This document shows positions 23,601-37,669 of a stretch of 64,000 nt of DNA, in pieces (positions within the stretch are counted from its first letter, which is position 1; each line of letters opens with the position of its first letter). The notes beneath the pieces are model-generated. The model had not been told where the DNA came from. It saw nothing but the letters and a program-made list of their open reading frames with translations, and searched no databases. The DNA is from Nautilus pompilius (lineage: Eukaryota; Mollusca; Cephalopoda; Nautilida; Nautilidae). The DNA lies in contig JACATO010000048.1 in assembly GCA_018389105.1 (NCBI GenBank), positions 1-64,000 of the forward strand, given 5' to 3'. Both the position numbers and the translations under genes were made by a program.

Positions 23601-26600
23601 ATTCATGTTAGAATAATGTAGTACATATTATTAATTATGGTATAACAAGAGTGGAAATTTCACATATGAGGAAGCATTCCTTGCATTGAGAAGTAGTAAT
23701 AAGAGTGTAAATGATTACTGTTCATAATTAAACTTGCAAATCGATTGGTGACTGACAAGGATGCTGACAGTATCTACATCTGGTGTGTTATATCTTTTGT
23801 TTGTTTAACATTGAGTTACCAGGATCCTTGCTTATAATTTCTTTTTCCTTTCTTTTTCTATTGGTCATGTAATACTGTACTGACAATAATCTCAATAAAA
23901 TGTTGGTAATTAAATTTCATTTAAAATATATGCTTAGGGTAGGGGGTGGGATGGGGCTGCAGGAGTCAGCAAAGCCAGCTGAGATGGGACTTTTAACCCA
24001 CATCTCTGGCTGGCCATCACATTTGCTCTTTGTGCTCTGAGAGATTAAATGGCATTTTGTGTTGTCTAGCAGCTTCACAGATCTCTACCTTAAAAGCTGA
24101 TGTTTACATAATAATTTTAGCAATTCAGACTTAAAAAAAAAAAAAGGTGTTTATTAAGTTTAGGTGTTTAACAAAAAGTACTGAAGTAACGAGTTGCTAA
24201 GCTGTGAATCTAAACATAAGCTTGCACATAGGTAGTATAAGCAAATATCGTGTGTGATTTCCAGAAACTCTACGTTTCTCTATTGGTCTGTCGTTAACTG
24301 CCTGCTATGGGCCAGTGGTTCTGTGGAAATTAATGTAAATTCCACCCTGGAGTGGGATAAAATGATGGTTTGTCATGACTGGAAGCTCACAGCTATATCT
24401 CAGGAGTTATTTTCAGAATATGTTAAGGAGAAAGAATCAAAATATATATAACCTTCTCACTGTGTAAGATTTGCTGCCAGTTTCTGATTTCCTACATATC
24501 ATGATCAGCCACATTAGCTAGCTATTGTCACTTTCAATGTATTAGAATGTTGAAAGAAAATCTGCTTGCCAGATGTTCCTTTCTGAAACGTGTATGTGCA
24601 GTACCAGAAATTGCTTGAGTTTGTGGCTATTGTTTGGTAAAAACTAATTAAATTAGAAGTCCTTATTTTAAACACAGCTTCAGCTCAGGTACACATGGCA
24701 CTTCTTACATAGTACATACATTTGATCTTAACTGTTTTATATCCAACATAGTTTTATTCTAATTGGCATTTTTGTTATTCTTGTTGGTGTTTTGGCTTAA
24801 TGATGTTCATTTTTATTATCCTGATAGTAACAGTAACAAGATACATATTTCTTTCATTATAAGATTAGGATATATCAAAGGTTTATGAATTATTTTGGTT
24901 TAAATAATGTGTATATTTTTTTAAAAATATAATATTTATCTGATAACCACATCATTGCTATATGCTTATTGATGTAGTATTGTATAATAGCTTTGATAAA
25001 ATCTCTAGAGGCTATGGTTAAAAATTACCAGTAGCTTGTAGGTTAATACTAAGAAAATTATAGAATATCATATAGATGATGATAAACAATGTAACAACAT
25101 TGAATAGCCATAATAAGTCTTAAGTATGTTTAGAGAGATTTTGACCAACTGGAAGCTCACTGATGTACCCGCCATCATTTCCAGTTTAGATGAAAATTAA
25201 TTTTAAACAAATTTAATTCTTTAGCTTATTTGTTTGATTATGTTAAATTTATTTGACTTAAATAAGACTTTGAAGAAAAGATTACTGGTAATTTAAACCC
25301 AATTTGATGAGAAATACTTGAACTTGCGCTTTATTTTCTGTGAATATCATATTAACAATGTGACAAGCTTGCTCACTCATTAATCAGACAGTTCGTGGTG
25401 TTCTTGGTTCTCCATCTGTCAATGAGTTAGAAATGAAAGCTACTTCATATAGATTAAAATTTTTATAACTTTTTTAAAATTAAACAAATTTGTATTGTAA
25501 GTTTGAAATCCTTTTGTGCAAGATTAAAGAAAAATGGTCGAGTTCAATTTTGAAGATCTTAACAATATCCGACAGACACCACCTGTATATTGAGTGAATA
25601 ATGACAAATGTCTGACTATACCACTGTTTATTATACTTGATACATTTGTTGCTATTGCTCACTGAATTTTCATTTTGTGTTAAGGAAACTTCTAAGCGAA
25701 ATGTGTGTACACATCTCTCTATTGCATACTTTAGCGTCATCTGCTTAGGAATCTTGTGTCATGATCAGTGGAGCCAGATCTGATCATGAATAATAGATTT
25801 CTACTTACAATAGAATGCTCACCATTTTGCCTTCTGCTGTGTGAGCAAGACTTTGCAATTAATATGAGATTGAAAGCCACATATCTAGATATTTTAGTGT
25901 TGCAAAATTCTGATTCACTTGATATTTTCAGAATTAACTTTTTCCAGCCCAACCCTGACATGAAAGTGTTCAGTATTTCTAAATGGTTGGTGTTTCAGTA
26001 ACAGGTCCAGAGCTTAATAGCATGTATTCAATTTTTTTCTTTCATTAAAAAGTAGAATTTTTGCAAAGTTTTGTTTTTATAGTCAGGGTTCTCAGAAAAT
26101 TTTAGTCCATAGCAAGGAAAAAAAGTTTACATCACTTTTATATTTGAGAACAGTATTCTTAGTATGTAAACAAAGTGATAATATACTTGCTTCTTTCTGA
26201 AAACTATAATTTGCTTCAAACCCAGTTTTAATTAAGCTATTTATTTCATATTTCACAGCATCCTTATTTCCTAACTCTCATGGATTGTACAAATGTAAAT
26301 AGCAGTAGGAGTATACATTAGGATTCATCCATTGTATCAAATACCTTTCAAGAAGTATGAACTCTTTCATTGGCCATCTCAGAGCAAAACGTTTTTTTCT
26401 CTCTCTCATGTTAAAATCTTGAACATTGAATTTAGATATTTAGTTGGAAAACTGGATCTGTTTCTCTAGGTCTTTTATAGACGTTGATAGAAAACGTTTT
26501 CTTTGCAACTGAAGATGATGCTGCTGATAATGTGTCTCTGAGTTCTTTGATGGCAGAACTTATAAATGAATTGTTTATAATGGTGATAGCTTGCATCACA

Positions 26601-29600
26601 CTATTTGCACCTCCTCTTGTGCTTTGGAGGCACTGAGCAGTCATGAAACTTTAGCCACCTTTTGATTTTTGTTCAATTTTATTCTTTTATTTGTTCAAAA
26701 ATGGATTTCTTCAAATAGTTTTTAAAGGCATTGATTTTATATTTGTATTAACTGTTTAGGGGCTTTGGGACTGCAAAATATCTAAAATACCTAAATTTTA
26801 TTGATCATAAAATGTGACTTTTTAAACCAAATGAATAGCTTTATATTATTATCATTTTCTTTCTGTAAATCACGCAACAGATGTTTAATTAATTTTTCTA
26901 CTCTTTAAGTTTCTTTTCCTGTTTCTTTTTGTTATTGACATTGTAGGAGCTCCCAATTTTTTTGCTTTTGCTTGCAGCTGTTGTATGCTGTTTTACCTTT
27001 GGAATTGACTAAAGTCTGAGTAATTTTTTAAAATAATTTTATTTCTTTAATTAAATAATTTTTTTTTAAAAGCACAAGAATTTTAAATAATAAAGAGTTT
27101 TAAGATATTTAAATGCAAAATAAATTAAGTTGATAGTGTACCTAGTTTGATAAGTAAAGTCTTTTCTTATACCTTGGTACATGCATACATACATATAATA
27201 AATGATACCCCACTGTATAACAACAAGCTTTTGTTTTGCTTGTTATATAGTTTCTACCAGAATAAAGTCTTGCTTGTTTTATTAGGAATATGTTTTGTTT
27301 TGGAAATTACAAATTTTCCTTTTGATATTATGATAATTCTCTGTTGTGAGATTTCTGCTAAAACTGAAATATATGACAATGAAACAATAGTTTAAAATAT
27401 ATGCATGCATTGGATACCCTAAGCTGTTGATTCAAGAACTATTTACCCTGTACAATTTCATCATCAAATGCTACTTCAGCTTGGTTTTAAAAGGGATAAT
27501 ATTTAAAAAATAAAAAACAGGAAAAAGAAAACATTTTATACTGTAGTGTTGAACACAACCAAAAAATCATGTAACAGATGTCTCTAATTAGGCAAGTTTT
27601 AATAACACAGACAAATTCAGATACCCAAATTGAGAATTAGAATAAAGCACAAAATAATACATAATACATTTTTGATACACATATTTGAATTAAATAGTTA
27701 AATAAATACTAATTTATGAAGAATTTGTTAATTTCATTTTCACTTTCTTGAGTTTGGAACTTAATGTTTTGCTAATAGCATTTGATCCTATCTGATATCT
27801 GTGCATTTTGTTATAAAATGCTTCTAATCTTTCTCCCTATTAACAATTTTAGTAAACTAAAAAATATAAAAATTAAGAATTACAATTATCGTTTAGATTT
27901 TAGAATGCTATTATAATTTTTCTATTTAAAAATAAATTCTTGGGAAAACAGGTTTAAAAGCAATAAGACAACTTGCTCTTCTGAATGACATTTTAGTGTT
28001 ATGATGAAAACTAGTATGTTCAGAGCTTTTTGTCTGAGCCAGATTGTGCTTAATCTACAAAAACTGGAAGTCCAGAATATTATGCCTCTCTGCAGATAAA
28101 CATTTTCATGAGCTCGATCATATAGTGCTGTATATGATAATAGAAATAACATGATCTTGTACAATTCTCATGTTTTACTGGCACTTTAATCCAGCAATAG
28201 TTTCATTAGACTATTTCTTGGCACCACCTTTTGTAATAAATACTGTACTAAATTTTGTTTGGTGCATTAAGGGAATGAATGTGTCTGCTTAAAAAAATAT
28301 TCAAAAGTTAGTTCATAGTTATCTATCAAAGGCAGATAACTTACTGCTTTTTTTTAAAGAAAAATTAATAACTATTTGTTAAATTTGATCTAAAATGGTT
28401 TGTGTGTTTAATGACATGCTTTTAAAAAATGTGATTTAAATATTTTGTAGATTTAGAGAAGTTGCCATCCCATAGATTGTTATAAAATGCTGATGCCCAC
28501 ACTAAAAAAAGTAAAAGGAAGTTTATCTGTCACTTTAAATCAATGTTTGCACATTTTAATTAAATTAAATTTAATGGTGAACTTTTTTGATGAACTGAGA
28601 ATGACAGAGCATTTGGACATCAGAAAATAAGGTAGCCTGAGAAAAAGAAAAAACAAAATTGGTAAAGTAATTTTGTATAGAAGAACCTCATTTTTATGGT
28701 ATATTCTGGCAGAGTAATTAGGGGTATCAGTATGGACTCATCATACAAATGTCATGGATCACTATAAACCTTAAGGATGAGTTTCATGTAGGCATCTGGT
28801 AAAAATGTGCTGGACCATGGCCTTGTTGGGAGCACAGCTACTGGAACAGACTGTGTACACATGTCATTGCTCATGCAGATTGCATGACATGATTGTTTAT
28901 GGACACACTTTATTTGTAGCACAGCTGTTGCAACTTTTAGCAAACTTGAAGTGATGCATGTAATTCTAATATATTTTCAAACAAGGAGCAGGGTCAAACC
29001 GATATATGGAGTTGGTGTAATGACCTCAGAGGGCAGGACACATCTTCAATAATTGGTGTAGACATCTGAAAATCAGCTAATTGTTATTTCCAAATGGTTT
29101 GCAGTTTAGCATAACAAAAATTTTAATGTTACATAACCTTTTTAAAAACATTAATTTTACATTAGTTCATATAAAAACAAATTGGAAAACTAAAAGCTAT
29201 GAGAGTGCACACCTATGTGTGTATATGGACACAATTAAATTGAATTGATTCTGAACATTGTTATATATTTATCTTGGGTATATTGTGCTCTGTGTGCGCT
29301 GCTGTATTTTTCTTGTAGACTTTTTTTAAAATCAGTATTTTATTATTATTTTTTTTTGCATTCCTACAGTATACATACAGATTTGTATGCATTGCCTTTT
29401 GCTTGACTGATTTCTTTTTTTTCTTAAAGGGACAACAAACTTTTTCACATAATTTGTCTAGTTCAGAAGCTTCATGTTTATTTTATGAGCCAAATATTAG
29501 ATTTATTTTTACTTTGTCATATACATTAACTTGCAGTTTGTAGTTATCTCCCTTGAATTGGTAACCCATACCAGCGAAGCAAAGGCTACAGAGGGAGGAT

Positions 29601-30205
29601 TCACTTGGATTCTTTGTATAAGCCCGCCGGCCAGCATTGCTGTTCAGTACATTTAGCTTTAAAGAAATATAATTAATCATTTCTATTTGAAGTTCAAATT
29701 AGAAAAAAAAAAATGTACAGATTTGGAAATAAACAAACAAACAGAAAAAATTACTGTAATATGGTGCTTGGATGGTGAGAAAGAAATCTTTAGTTGGTGT
29801 CTCAAGTCTAAAATGGTTGTTGTTTGTACCCACGTCTCCTCGTCATCTTTGGACGGTTCATAGTTAAACTGATTATATAATTTTTAATTACTTTTTAAAA
29901 TCTTACATAAGTGAATAAAATAATGTGATTTAAACTATATTTCAGCACTAGTTTTTATATATGCAGAACTTTTACATTTTCTAATCTTATCCAAATCCTC
30001 CAGAGGATTTATATTGCCACCTTATGTAGTAGCCCCCTGAGAACCACAGCCTCCTTGGATTCTCAAAAACATGACGACACAACAGCTTTATGAAGAGTTC
30101 TAGAACTACTATTTATTGGTGAACGACAGATTTAGTTTGGTTTTCAGATGGAATTTAGAAAGCACAACATTTTAAAAGTTTAGTTGAAAACTTGGTCATT
30201 TGAGG

Positions 30206-30221
30206 ATTATTATTATTATTA

Positions 30222-30258
<37 letters not shown>
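30206..30258. repeat. (TTA)n microsatellite
   Basis: About 17 TTA/ATT units with one ATATT interruption, directly visible. Confidence 0.95.
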
Positions 30259-32471
30259 GTAATAAACTGCATTTCCTTAGTTTAATAGTTATATTAAAAA
30301 ACTTTCCCCAAAACCAGCCAACAATGATTTTTGCTACCCAATCTGTCTTTGTTTCTAACTTCTCACGGACAAGGGAAGTAACACCAAGAACACAAGTAAA
30401 AACAGTTAGATATCTTTAGAATATTTCTACTTTGCCTGTACATTGTAAATATGATGTATATATATTTAAAAAAAAACAACTTTGTTATAGGTTACAAAGT
30501 AGTTCTGGTTTTTGATTATGGTGGAAAAAATAATACTTGACTACATTTTAACAAAAGAGTTTTGTATTTTTATTAATTTTTAAAAATGCTCTAAGAAAAA
30601 GGGAAGGGGATTGTTTATACTCAGTATCTTGGGATATTTAAAATGCTCTTAGCAGCTTTTGTAAATGAAACAGCTTATTTAAATGTTTGAGAAAGGCAAG
30701 TTGTTCTAAATCATTATTTCAACTATTAATGATGCTAGTAAACTGGGAATTTAAGATTGAATTGTTGTTTTTAAAATCCAAAATTTGTCTTATAACAATT
30801 TTAGAAATTCCTTTTATTTTTTGTGAATGTTCTTTGAAACAAATTAGCTCTCTGATCCTTATCCTAGAAAAGAGGTTTGAAATGAACTTAGTCATTTTTG
30901 CAGTTAAGTGAAGCTGTGTCATTGTAGATTTAAATATTAGCAGCTATTTCTGTTTCTACCTGCATAGCTTACCACAGAAAGACTTTTAAATAGATGCTTT
31001 GAAAAAAAAATTCTGTGATTAAACCAGGAATTTTTATTGGGTATATTAGGGTGACCCTAAATGCATGTGTTCTTGTATTTAACAATTTTGTGTATGTACA
31101 GTAGACATATAGGAGGTGCTGCTTAATTAATAAGATTTGTTTTTATTTGCTATCATGTTTGAGTTAATGCATATAGGACCTCTCAGTTTCTAATGTAGTG
31201 GTGGGGTACAGTGCAACCCAGAGTATGGATTAAAACAGGCACCGAGTAACTCGTGATGATGGATTTTTATTATTTGAAGTTGTGGCAAATTGGGCTACAA
31301 ATCAGGTTTTATCTAAAAAGTAAAAGTTAGTAACTTTAATGAATAAGCAAACATAGTCGTTGCATTTTCTTCGTGTTCTTCCATTTTTCATAACCACTTC
31401 ATGTATAAAGACAGAAGGCATACAACTGGAATTTTTACTGGTTCATTAGAGAGGTGTTAAAAGATTAGTCATTTATTAAAATGGCTTATTTTTGTTTTCC
31501 TTTATGAAAGAAGATCCATCCGATGTAAACGGATTTTATTCAGAAAGCAAGCAATGTCAAGTGGCGGAGAGTTAAGCGCCATTTATCAGACAGTTTTTTA
31601 AAAAATTCTGAAGCATCAGTATGTAGTGTTGCAGTGACAAACGGAAAAAGAAGGGAGATTTGTGGAAGAAAACCTTGTGCATTAATATGATTTTATTTGA
31701 AATTTATTCATTTGTTTTAAATGCTTCTAATGAATTTCCAATGAATATTAAAACAAAAGTTATTTGCTTATTCCTTTTATTGAAATTTATAAAATAAAAT
31801 CACTTTAAACAATGTTATATATGGCCTTTTAATTTGGTAATAAATGTGAAAGTCTGTGCTTCCTCCTCTGTTCTAACGATGAACCTTTTTGTTGTTCAAA
31901 GCTCAGTTAACTGTAATTCAACAAATATAACTAACAGAAATTTTACATTTAATTAAAATTTTATTTATTATTAATCACTGAATGTGGAGTTAAAATTAAT
32001 TTGGTACTAAGTAAAATATTTTTGTTAAACAGAAAATGGAAAAACTGGTTTTAACTATTAGTGGATGTACTATTTATTATGAGAGTTTTGGCCAGTGTTA
32101 CAGTATGAAATAATAAAATTAATGCTTATTATCTACGAATTTAAGTTGGCTGTTTCTCAGGCTCTCCTGGTATAATATAACTCTAAAATATTATTATTAA
32201 GAATTCTGTGTATAAGATGTCTGATGTACCACATCAGTAATCTGTTTTCAGATGTAAAAAAAGAAAAGACAAGGCCAAAGAAATTCTTTTTGTTTTGAGA
32301 TAAATAAGTAACTTTGTTGTCTTTAACAACCAACATGATAATTGCATGTTTAAGCTTTTTTTCCTAATATGGAATTAATGAGAGAGAAAAAATTGCAGGT
32401 TTGTTTGTTTCACCATGCATCCAATGAAATCAGTCTTGAATTTGTTCTTTTTTATTTTCAAATGGTTGATG

Positions 32472-33859
32472 CAGTGCCGGATTTAGGCATAAGCTAAACA
32501 AGCTACAGCTTAGGGCCTCACAATCCGCAGGGGCCTAAAAAATGTGAGAAGACGTGTCAAAATGGGTGAATGAGGCCTAAGGAACTGCTACCTTGGTGTG
32601 GGAAACCATCATGACGAAAAATCGCCATTAACTCTTTCTGCGGCTGCGTTGTTCCATTTCAGAAACATCTATGTTTTTAAATTGTCAGTGCGAGCAGATC
32701 GGGAACACCATGCATTATACATCTGGCAGAGATGTATACAAATATCGAGAGCATGAACCTTCTCTATCTTTATATTGTTGTACATAATATTAGTATACAT
32801 TTTGCTGTGGCCGTCAAAACAACAATGTAAGTTTATTTCCATATATTTATTTTACTAATTAAGTTAGATAATTAAATTTAGTGTTTAGCTTTCTTCCATA
32901 ATGCTATTTGAATAGATAGCAAGAAAATCTAAAATATTAATTTATATGGTGTTCCCAAGATGGAACACTGTCATAATAGCATTGCCATATAGGATATTTT
33001 ACATGAATTTTGGGAGGGTAGGCTTTTCATTCATGATATGCTTTATTATACTTCATTTACTTATAAATTTATTTAAAAGGTATACTGAAGGAACTGTTTA
33101 CTAGTTTAGCATATTAATAAAAAAACTTGTAAACCTATAGGCTATAACCTTATATTTTATACTATAATTTTGTTCAGTTAGTTCAATCATCGCATAATTT
33201 AAGTTTAATAATAATATCTTATGTTGTTTCATTCATCTAGTGTTCCCTAATGTGGAAGCAATATTACGACTATTCTTATGTCTGATGGTAGCAAATTGTT
33301 CAGGAGAAAGGTCATTTTCACAGCTAAAGAGAATAAAAAATGAACTGAGAGCAACATATGTCTCAAGAAAAACTGTCTGCACTTAGCATCATGTGCATAG
33401 AAAGCGATAAGCTGCGTAGCATACCATTTGAGGAGACAATTCATGAATTTGCTTTTGGGAAATCAAGAAAGAAAATGTTTTAAGTTGTATCTGATATTAT
33501 TTTTCTGATTTGCAAACAAGTTCATTATTACTTATATTAATAAAAGTGATCCTGATTACTTATTTTGTCAGCATTATATTAATGTATGTTAAAATTATTT
33601 TAAAAATTGCATTTAAGTATTGTTTCCAGGTTATACTATATTATAATCTGTGATAGAAATCAAGCCAACCAAATGATAAATATATAATCATTAAATGCAT
33701 TCATTTGAAAATAATTTGTATTTTTCACTTTAAATGCCTTGCTATTAAATAATTAAAAGGCATATATGTTTCCAGTTTTTGTGAGACCTGTTGTAATTTT
33801 TTAACAAGGGACCTCCAAGCCTTATGTAGCTTAAGGCCTCAAGTCTAAATCCGGCACTG
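32472..33859 (+). mobile_element. internally deleted hAT element
   Basis: The left terminus is CAGTGCCGGATTTAGGCATA. The right terminus ends in AAGTCTAAATCCGGCACTG, giving an inverted repeat of about 16 bp with one mismatch. The subterminal motif TTAGGGCCTCA/TTAAGGCCTCAA is also shared in inverted form. The flanking octamers GGTTGATG and GGTTTACT agree at 5 of 8 positions, which suits an eroded 8-bp duplication. Inside, a piece of hAT C-terminal dimerisation domain is readable near 33.24-33.38 kb, so at 1.39 kb this is a deletion derivative of an autonomous element. Confidence 0.75.
33238..33380 (+). pseudogene. hAT transposase C-terminal (hATC) fragment
   Basis: The + strand frame gives FPNVEAILRLFLCLMVANCS then GERSFSQLKRIKNELRATYV, before a TAG. 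The pattern FPN...LRL.L......SGERSFS.LK.IK..LRS is typical of the dimerisation domain of hAT transposases related to ZMYM1-like proteins. Stops follow at once and the upstream RNase H-fold domain is missing. Confidence 0.7.
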
Positions 33860-36393
33860 GGTTTACTGATGAAATGAAATCTGGATTTGATTACATCACA
33901 AATTTAAGTAATGTTTTTTATAATATAAACCAAAGTTATATTGTAGATATAGATAAAGTATATTTCTCTATTTAAACAGTATTTATAGTTGCAAGTGAAT
34001 GATTGTTCAGAAACATTTTTTATTTCCCTACTTGGATCTTTTCTTTTCTTTTGTCTGTTCTTTATTGTTCCACCACCAACTTCCTTATTTAGAATTTTGG
34101 AAACTTTTGTTAGCATCTTTACCATGAACTGTGAAATGGACATACACTAGTTTGCACAAACTATTGCACTCAGCTTATGATGGAAGAAAGAAAGTGTTAG
34201 GCTTTGTGCCAATTTGAAGACACATTTTAAGTAATCCTTAGTGAAACACTAATCTGGGGTGAAATGAGCTTGAAGACTCATTCTAATACCACTAAGCCGT
34301 TCTCCTTTCAAAACTTTAGTGGCCACAAAAATTATTATTATGTATCTCCTCTTGTTTGTCCAAGTGTCCAGTAAAGCAAGTGATAGATTGTACTGAGTAA
34401 CGAAAAAAATATTGTGTGGAATATTAATGTAGAAATTTAATCAGCTTCTAGTAACATTAGGACCCGCAGTAATACAGCATGTTTTTAGTTGTTATAAGTT
34501 ACATCCAATATTAAAATGCACACAAAATGCATTTTCCTAATTTAAATTCATATAAATTGTATGTACCTTTTATATATATATTTTTTTGTTTTTAATGGAG
34601 AATCTTTGCGAGTTGATGTTCGCTATTTAAATAATGAAATAAGTTGAGATATTGTATTGTTTGTTTCCTCTTGTCAGTGATGTGGGCTCCAGCAGTAACT
34701 TAAAAAAGAACAAAAAAATAAATTGCTGTCTTTTTATTTAGCTTAGTGGTAAACTCCCTCATAATTCCCCTTCTTTTATGTGTGCTCTGAAATACTCTTA
34801 ATAATGAGAAAAGAATGTGTTGTGGTGATTAGGCAAGGGAATTTTTGCTAAGTCTGCTGTTGCTGGAATTTCTCTCCACCAATTCTTCATATTAATTGGT
34901 TTTCTTTGATGACAGATCTCTCAGGCAAACAAAGCCAGCTTTATTAACACAGTAGGTCAGTCATGGAGTCCAGGACTTGATTTGAAGTGGCATGTTTTTG
35001 ATGTGTATGTATATGGTTGCTACACACTAGCCTCTATGCTTGAAACATTATTTTGATTTGATACATTTGTTCTACAAATCTTCCTTGGTTGGATTTCATG
35101 GCATTGAAGTGCCAAGTAGCATGCTTAAAATGCCAGGAGTAAGACGAATTACTATGAGTAGCAGCCAAGATGATTAAACAAAAAAATGACAGGGTGTGGA
35201 AGTAGTGAGGATTATTGCTTGCAAACCATTCAGCAGTAGTATCTGACACTTCTGATGGGAAATGGCGTTTAATAGCTACCAGATGCAGTTATAGCCTCAG
35301 AGAGGTGATCTTTAAAAGGTACTGGGTTTATGACCACATATTTCACTTTGATGCTCTGTTAATCCATTTTGATCTGATTTTAAGTTTGTGGCCATGGTAA
35401 CCACACTTGTTCTTTTGACCAATAGGTGCTTTCTTGCAGATTTTCCCAACTCTTCAGAGGTGTATAATCAGGATGGGCTCTATAACAGAAATACCCATAA
35501 TTTTACAACTTTTTAAAAAATATTTGCAGCTAAAAGGATTTAATAAAGAGCTTCAATATTAAAATGCTTTCTGTGGTAAACTTTTTAGTAAGTAACACTA
35601 TTTAAAAGTTTGTTTACTTTATTTTTGTTTTACATCTAATTTGTAAATAGATGCTTGTAAATCAGGACCACTGTACTCCTGTCTTTATTTCAAGTGGAAA
35701 TTTGGAAATTTTGAATAGATGTTGGATTATATTGTGAAAGGAAATAAAAATGTGTATATATATTTATGATAAACACAAGTAATTTATTCTGAATGTTCTA
35801 TTTTGACAGAATAAGTTTATTTCATTTTACTAGCATAATTATGTTAGGTTAACAAGGATTTTAAGGAGATTTGATATAAAAACTATTAATCTTCAAAAGA
35901 TGAGGGGAAAAATCTTTTTAAAGACTTATTTACTTTTTGAGTAAACTTCTGTTACTTATGGGCTTCCCTGTATTTATTCAGAAAACCTGTGGATAATTTT
36001 TATTTTAAATTGAAAGTGTTTTGTGATGATGTAAAATTTAAGAAGCATCATCATATTTTTCATGTAGAATTGGCATGATACACCTGTATTGTTTGGTCTG
36101 TTTTGGTCATTTTTATAATTGAAATTCTCTCATGATTCTTGACTGAATTGAAAGAATTTAAACAGATAAAAAAATAAATGAATTATAAACTAGTAAACAT
36201 ATAAGATGTCTTTTGACTAGCTTTAAACCAGTCACTGCTCTAGTTCATTGTGATTAAAAATAATACACACTTTCAAAAAGTTGATACCAGTAACAACAAA
36301 AACACTAAATGTAGTGACAACATTAAATATGCCTGGAAAAAAAGTTTATGGAATTGATAAAACTAAGTAGTTTAGTAGGATGGATGGATATAG

Positions 36394-36474
36394 GTATTAA
36401 GCATATTCAAATTAAACCCAACTGAAATAGCATTACCACAATGTTATCTGGCTGGGTTTTGAATGTTCCTAGTA
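36394..36474. mobile_element. short palindromic MITE, copy 4
   Basis: Arms ATTCAAATTAAACCCAACTG and CTGGCTGGGTTTTGAATGTT around a core with GCATTACCACAATGTTATCT. The core also resembles copies 1 and 3, showing common descent and not independent palindromes. Confidence 0.7.
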
Positions 36475-36857
36475 GATGGCATCACTCACTACAGAACAGT
36501 TTTTTCATAGAAAGAAAGAGACAGCCAAATGTGATGTAGGAGTGTCTATTTTTGAAGGATTACTGACCTTTTTATTATTTTGTGATACAAAATTAGTATT
36601 TTCATAACATTTATTGGAGTGCAATATTTTTCTGATCTTTTAGAAAAATATTTGTTTAATTCTAATTATTTTAACTATAGTAGTTTGAAAAATATTAAAA
36701 GAAAAAAATATTTTCTTTATTTTGAGTTAGCCATTTTTGAAAGAGTTAAGTAATGAAAGCTTATTTGTTTTTTAATTTCTATATTTAAAAAAAGTGAAGT
36801 ATATTAAGATATTTATGGAAATGTTTAAAACTGATTAGAGTAATGTCAGTTTCTGTT

Positions 36858-37112
36858 TTGGTGCTTTAGCCTAGTGGTAGATTAGTGGACTTTCATGTTT
36901 GAGTTGAGGGTCTGAGTTTGATCCCTGGTCAAGGGTGGCTCACTTTGGTGTGCTTTTCCTGGCATGGTTTCTTTTTGCTCTTCTTCAGCAGCTGATCATG
37001 TTTGTTTCTTGCCACATTTAAAAATGAAGGGTTCTGATAGGGGCTGATGTGGTGGTTCTGGAAAACTGCCACATCTAAGCCCATGAGAATAAATCATTGA
37101 GATATGATTGAC
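36858..37112 (+). mobile_element. tRNA-derived SINE, copy 1
   Basis: Starts with a tRNA-like region: a box A-like TTTAGCCTAGTGGTAGATTA and a box B-like GAGTTTGATCCC. The body contains CTGGCATGGTTTCTTTTTGC and TCTTCTTCAGCAGCTGA, shared with the copy near 44 kb. Its 3' end is indistinct. The family resembles tRNA-headed mollusc SINEs, but I cannot assign a name. Confidence 0.7.
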
Positions 37113-37669
37113 AACATTGAGATTCAAAAGGTTATGCCTTGCTAATCTTATATAGCAAAGATATTCAATTCACATTAAATCTTCACCAATTTTGTCTCTA
37201 ACTTTGGTGAAAATGCACTTAAAAACTTAAGTTTCTGACTAAATAGAAACGTGACATCATTTATTCTATATGTACATGAATACTAAAAGGGAAGCTTACT
37301 AAAGATTGCTAAATTTAAATGAGAATTAAATTTTTTTCTCTGTTGAAAATATGAAGAAAAGAAAAGAAAAATGTTGAAAGTGTGTCTTGTCTTACAGTTT
37401 TTTTCTTTGAAAACTAATTGTAGGTGACCAAAAAGTGATATTTAGCTGGTGTTATTTAGTATTTATTTTCCAGTATTAAGCAAAATGTCTGATTTGAAGA
37501 TATCTATTGCATTAAGCACAAAACTTGAAAAATTATGCATGCAACCTACCTTAACCAAATGTTCTTTTTAGGTTTGTTTTGCTTTTTAAACATGGAAGTA
37601 CTAATTTTTTATACAAGTAAAAGAGTTTAATGTTTAAAAAGTTTTCAATTATTTATTTTTTTCTTTTAG

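Larger units (their letters stand above)
16636..37669 (+). other. UTP15: UTP15 intron 1
   Basis: A 21-kb phase-0 intron bounded by GTATTT and TTCTTTTAG. The first 500 bp are still GC-rich promoter island. The rest is AT-rich and mostly unique. It carries three palindromic MITE copies (18673, 20533, 36394), a (TTA)n tract near 30.2 kb, a deleted hAT element at 32472-33859 and a tRNA-derived SINE near 36.9 kb. Long stretches (for example 20.6-30.2 kb) hold nothing I can recognise apart from poly-A/T runs. Confidence 0.7.

Noticed and set aside
26432-26644. 70-codon minus-strand frame with balanced composition
   Set aside because: Looked protein-like, but I could not match it to any family and no splice sites flank it.
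28752-28943. 63-codon minus-strand frame with several Cys residues
   Set aside because: No domain, splice site or repeat context supports coding; probably chance.
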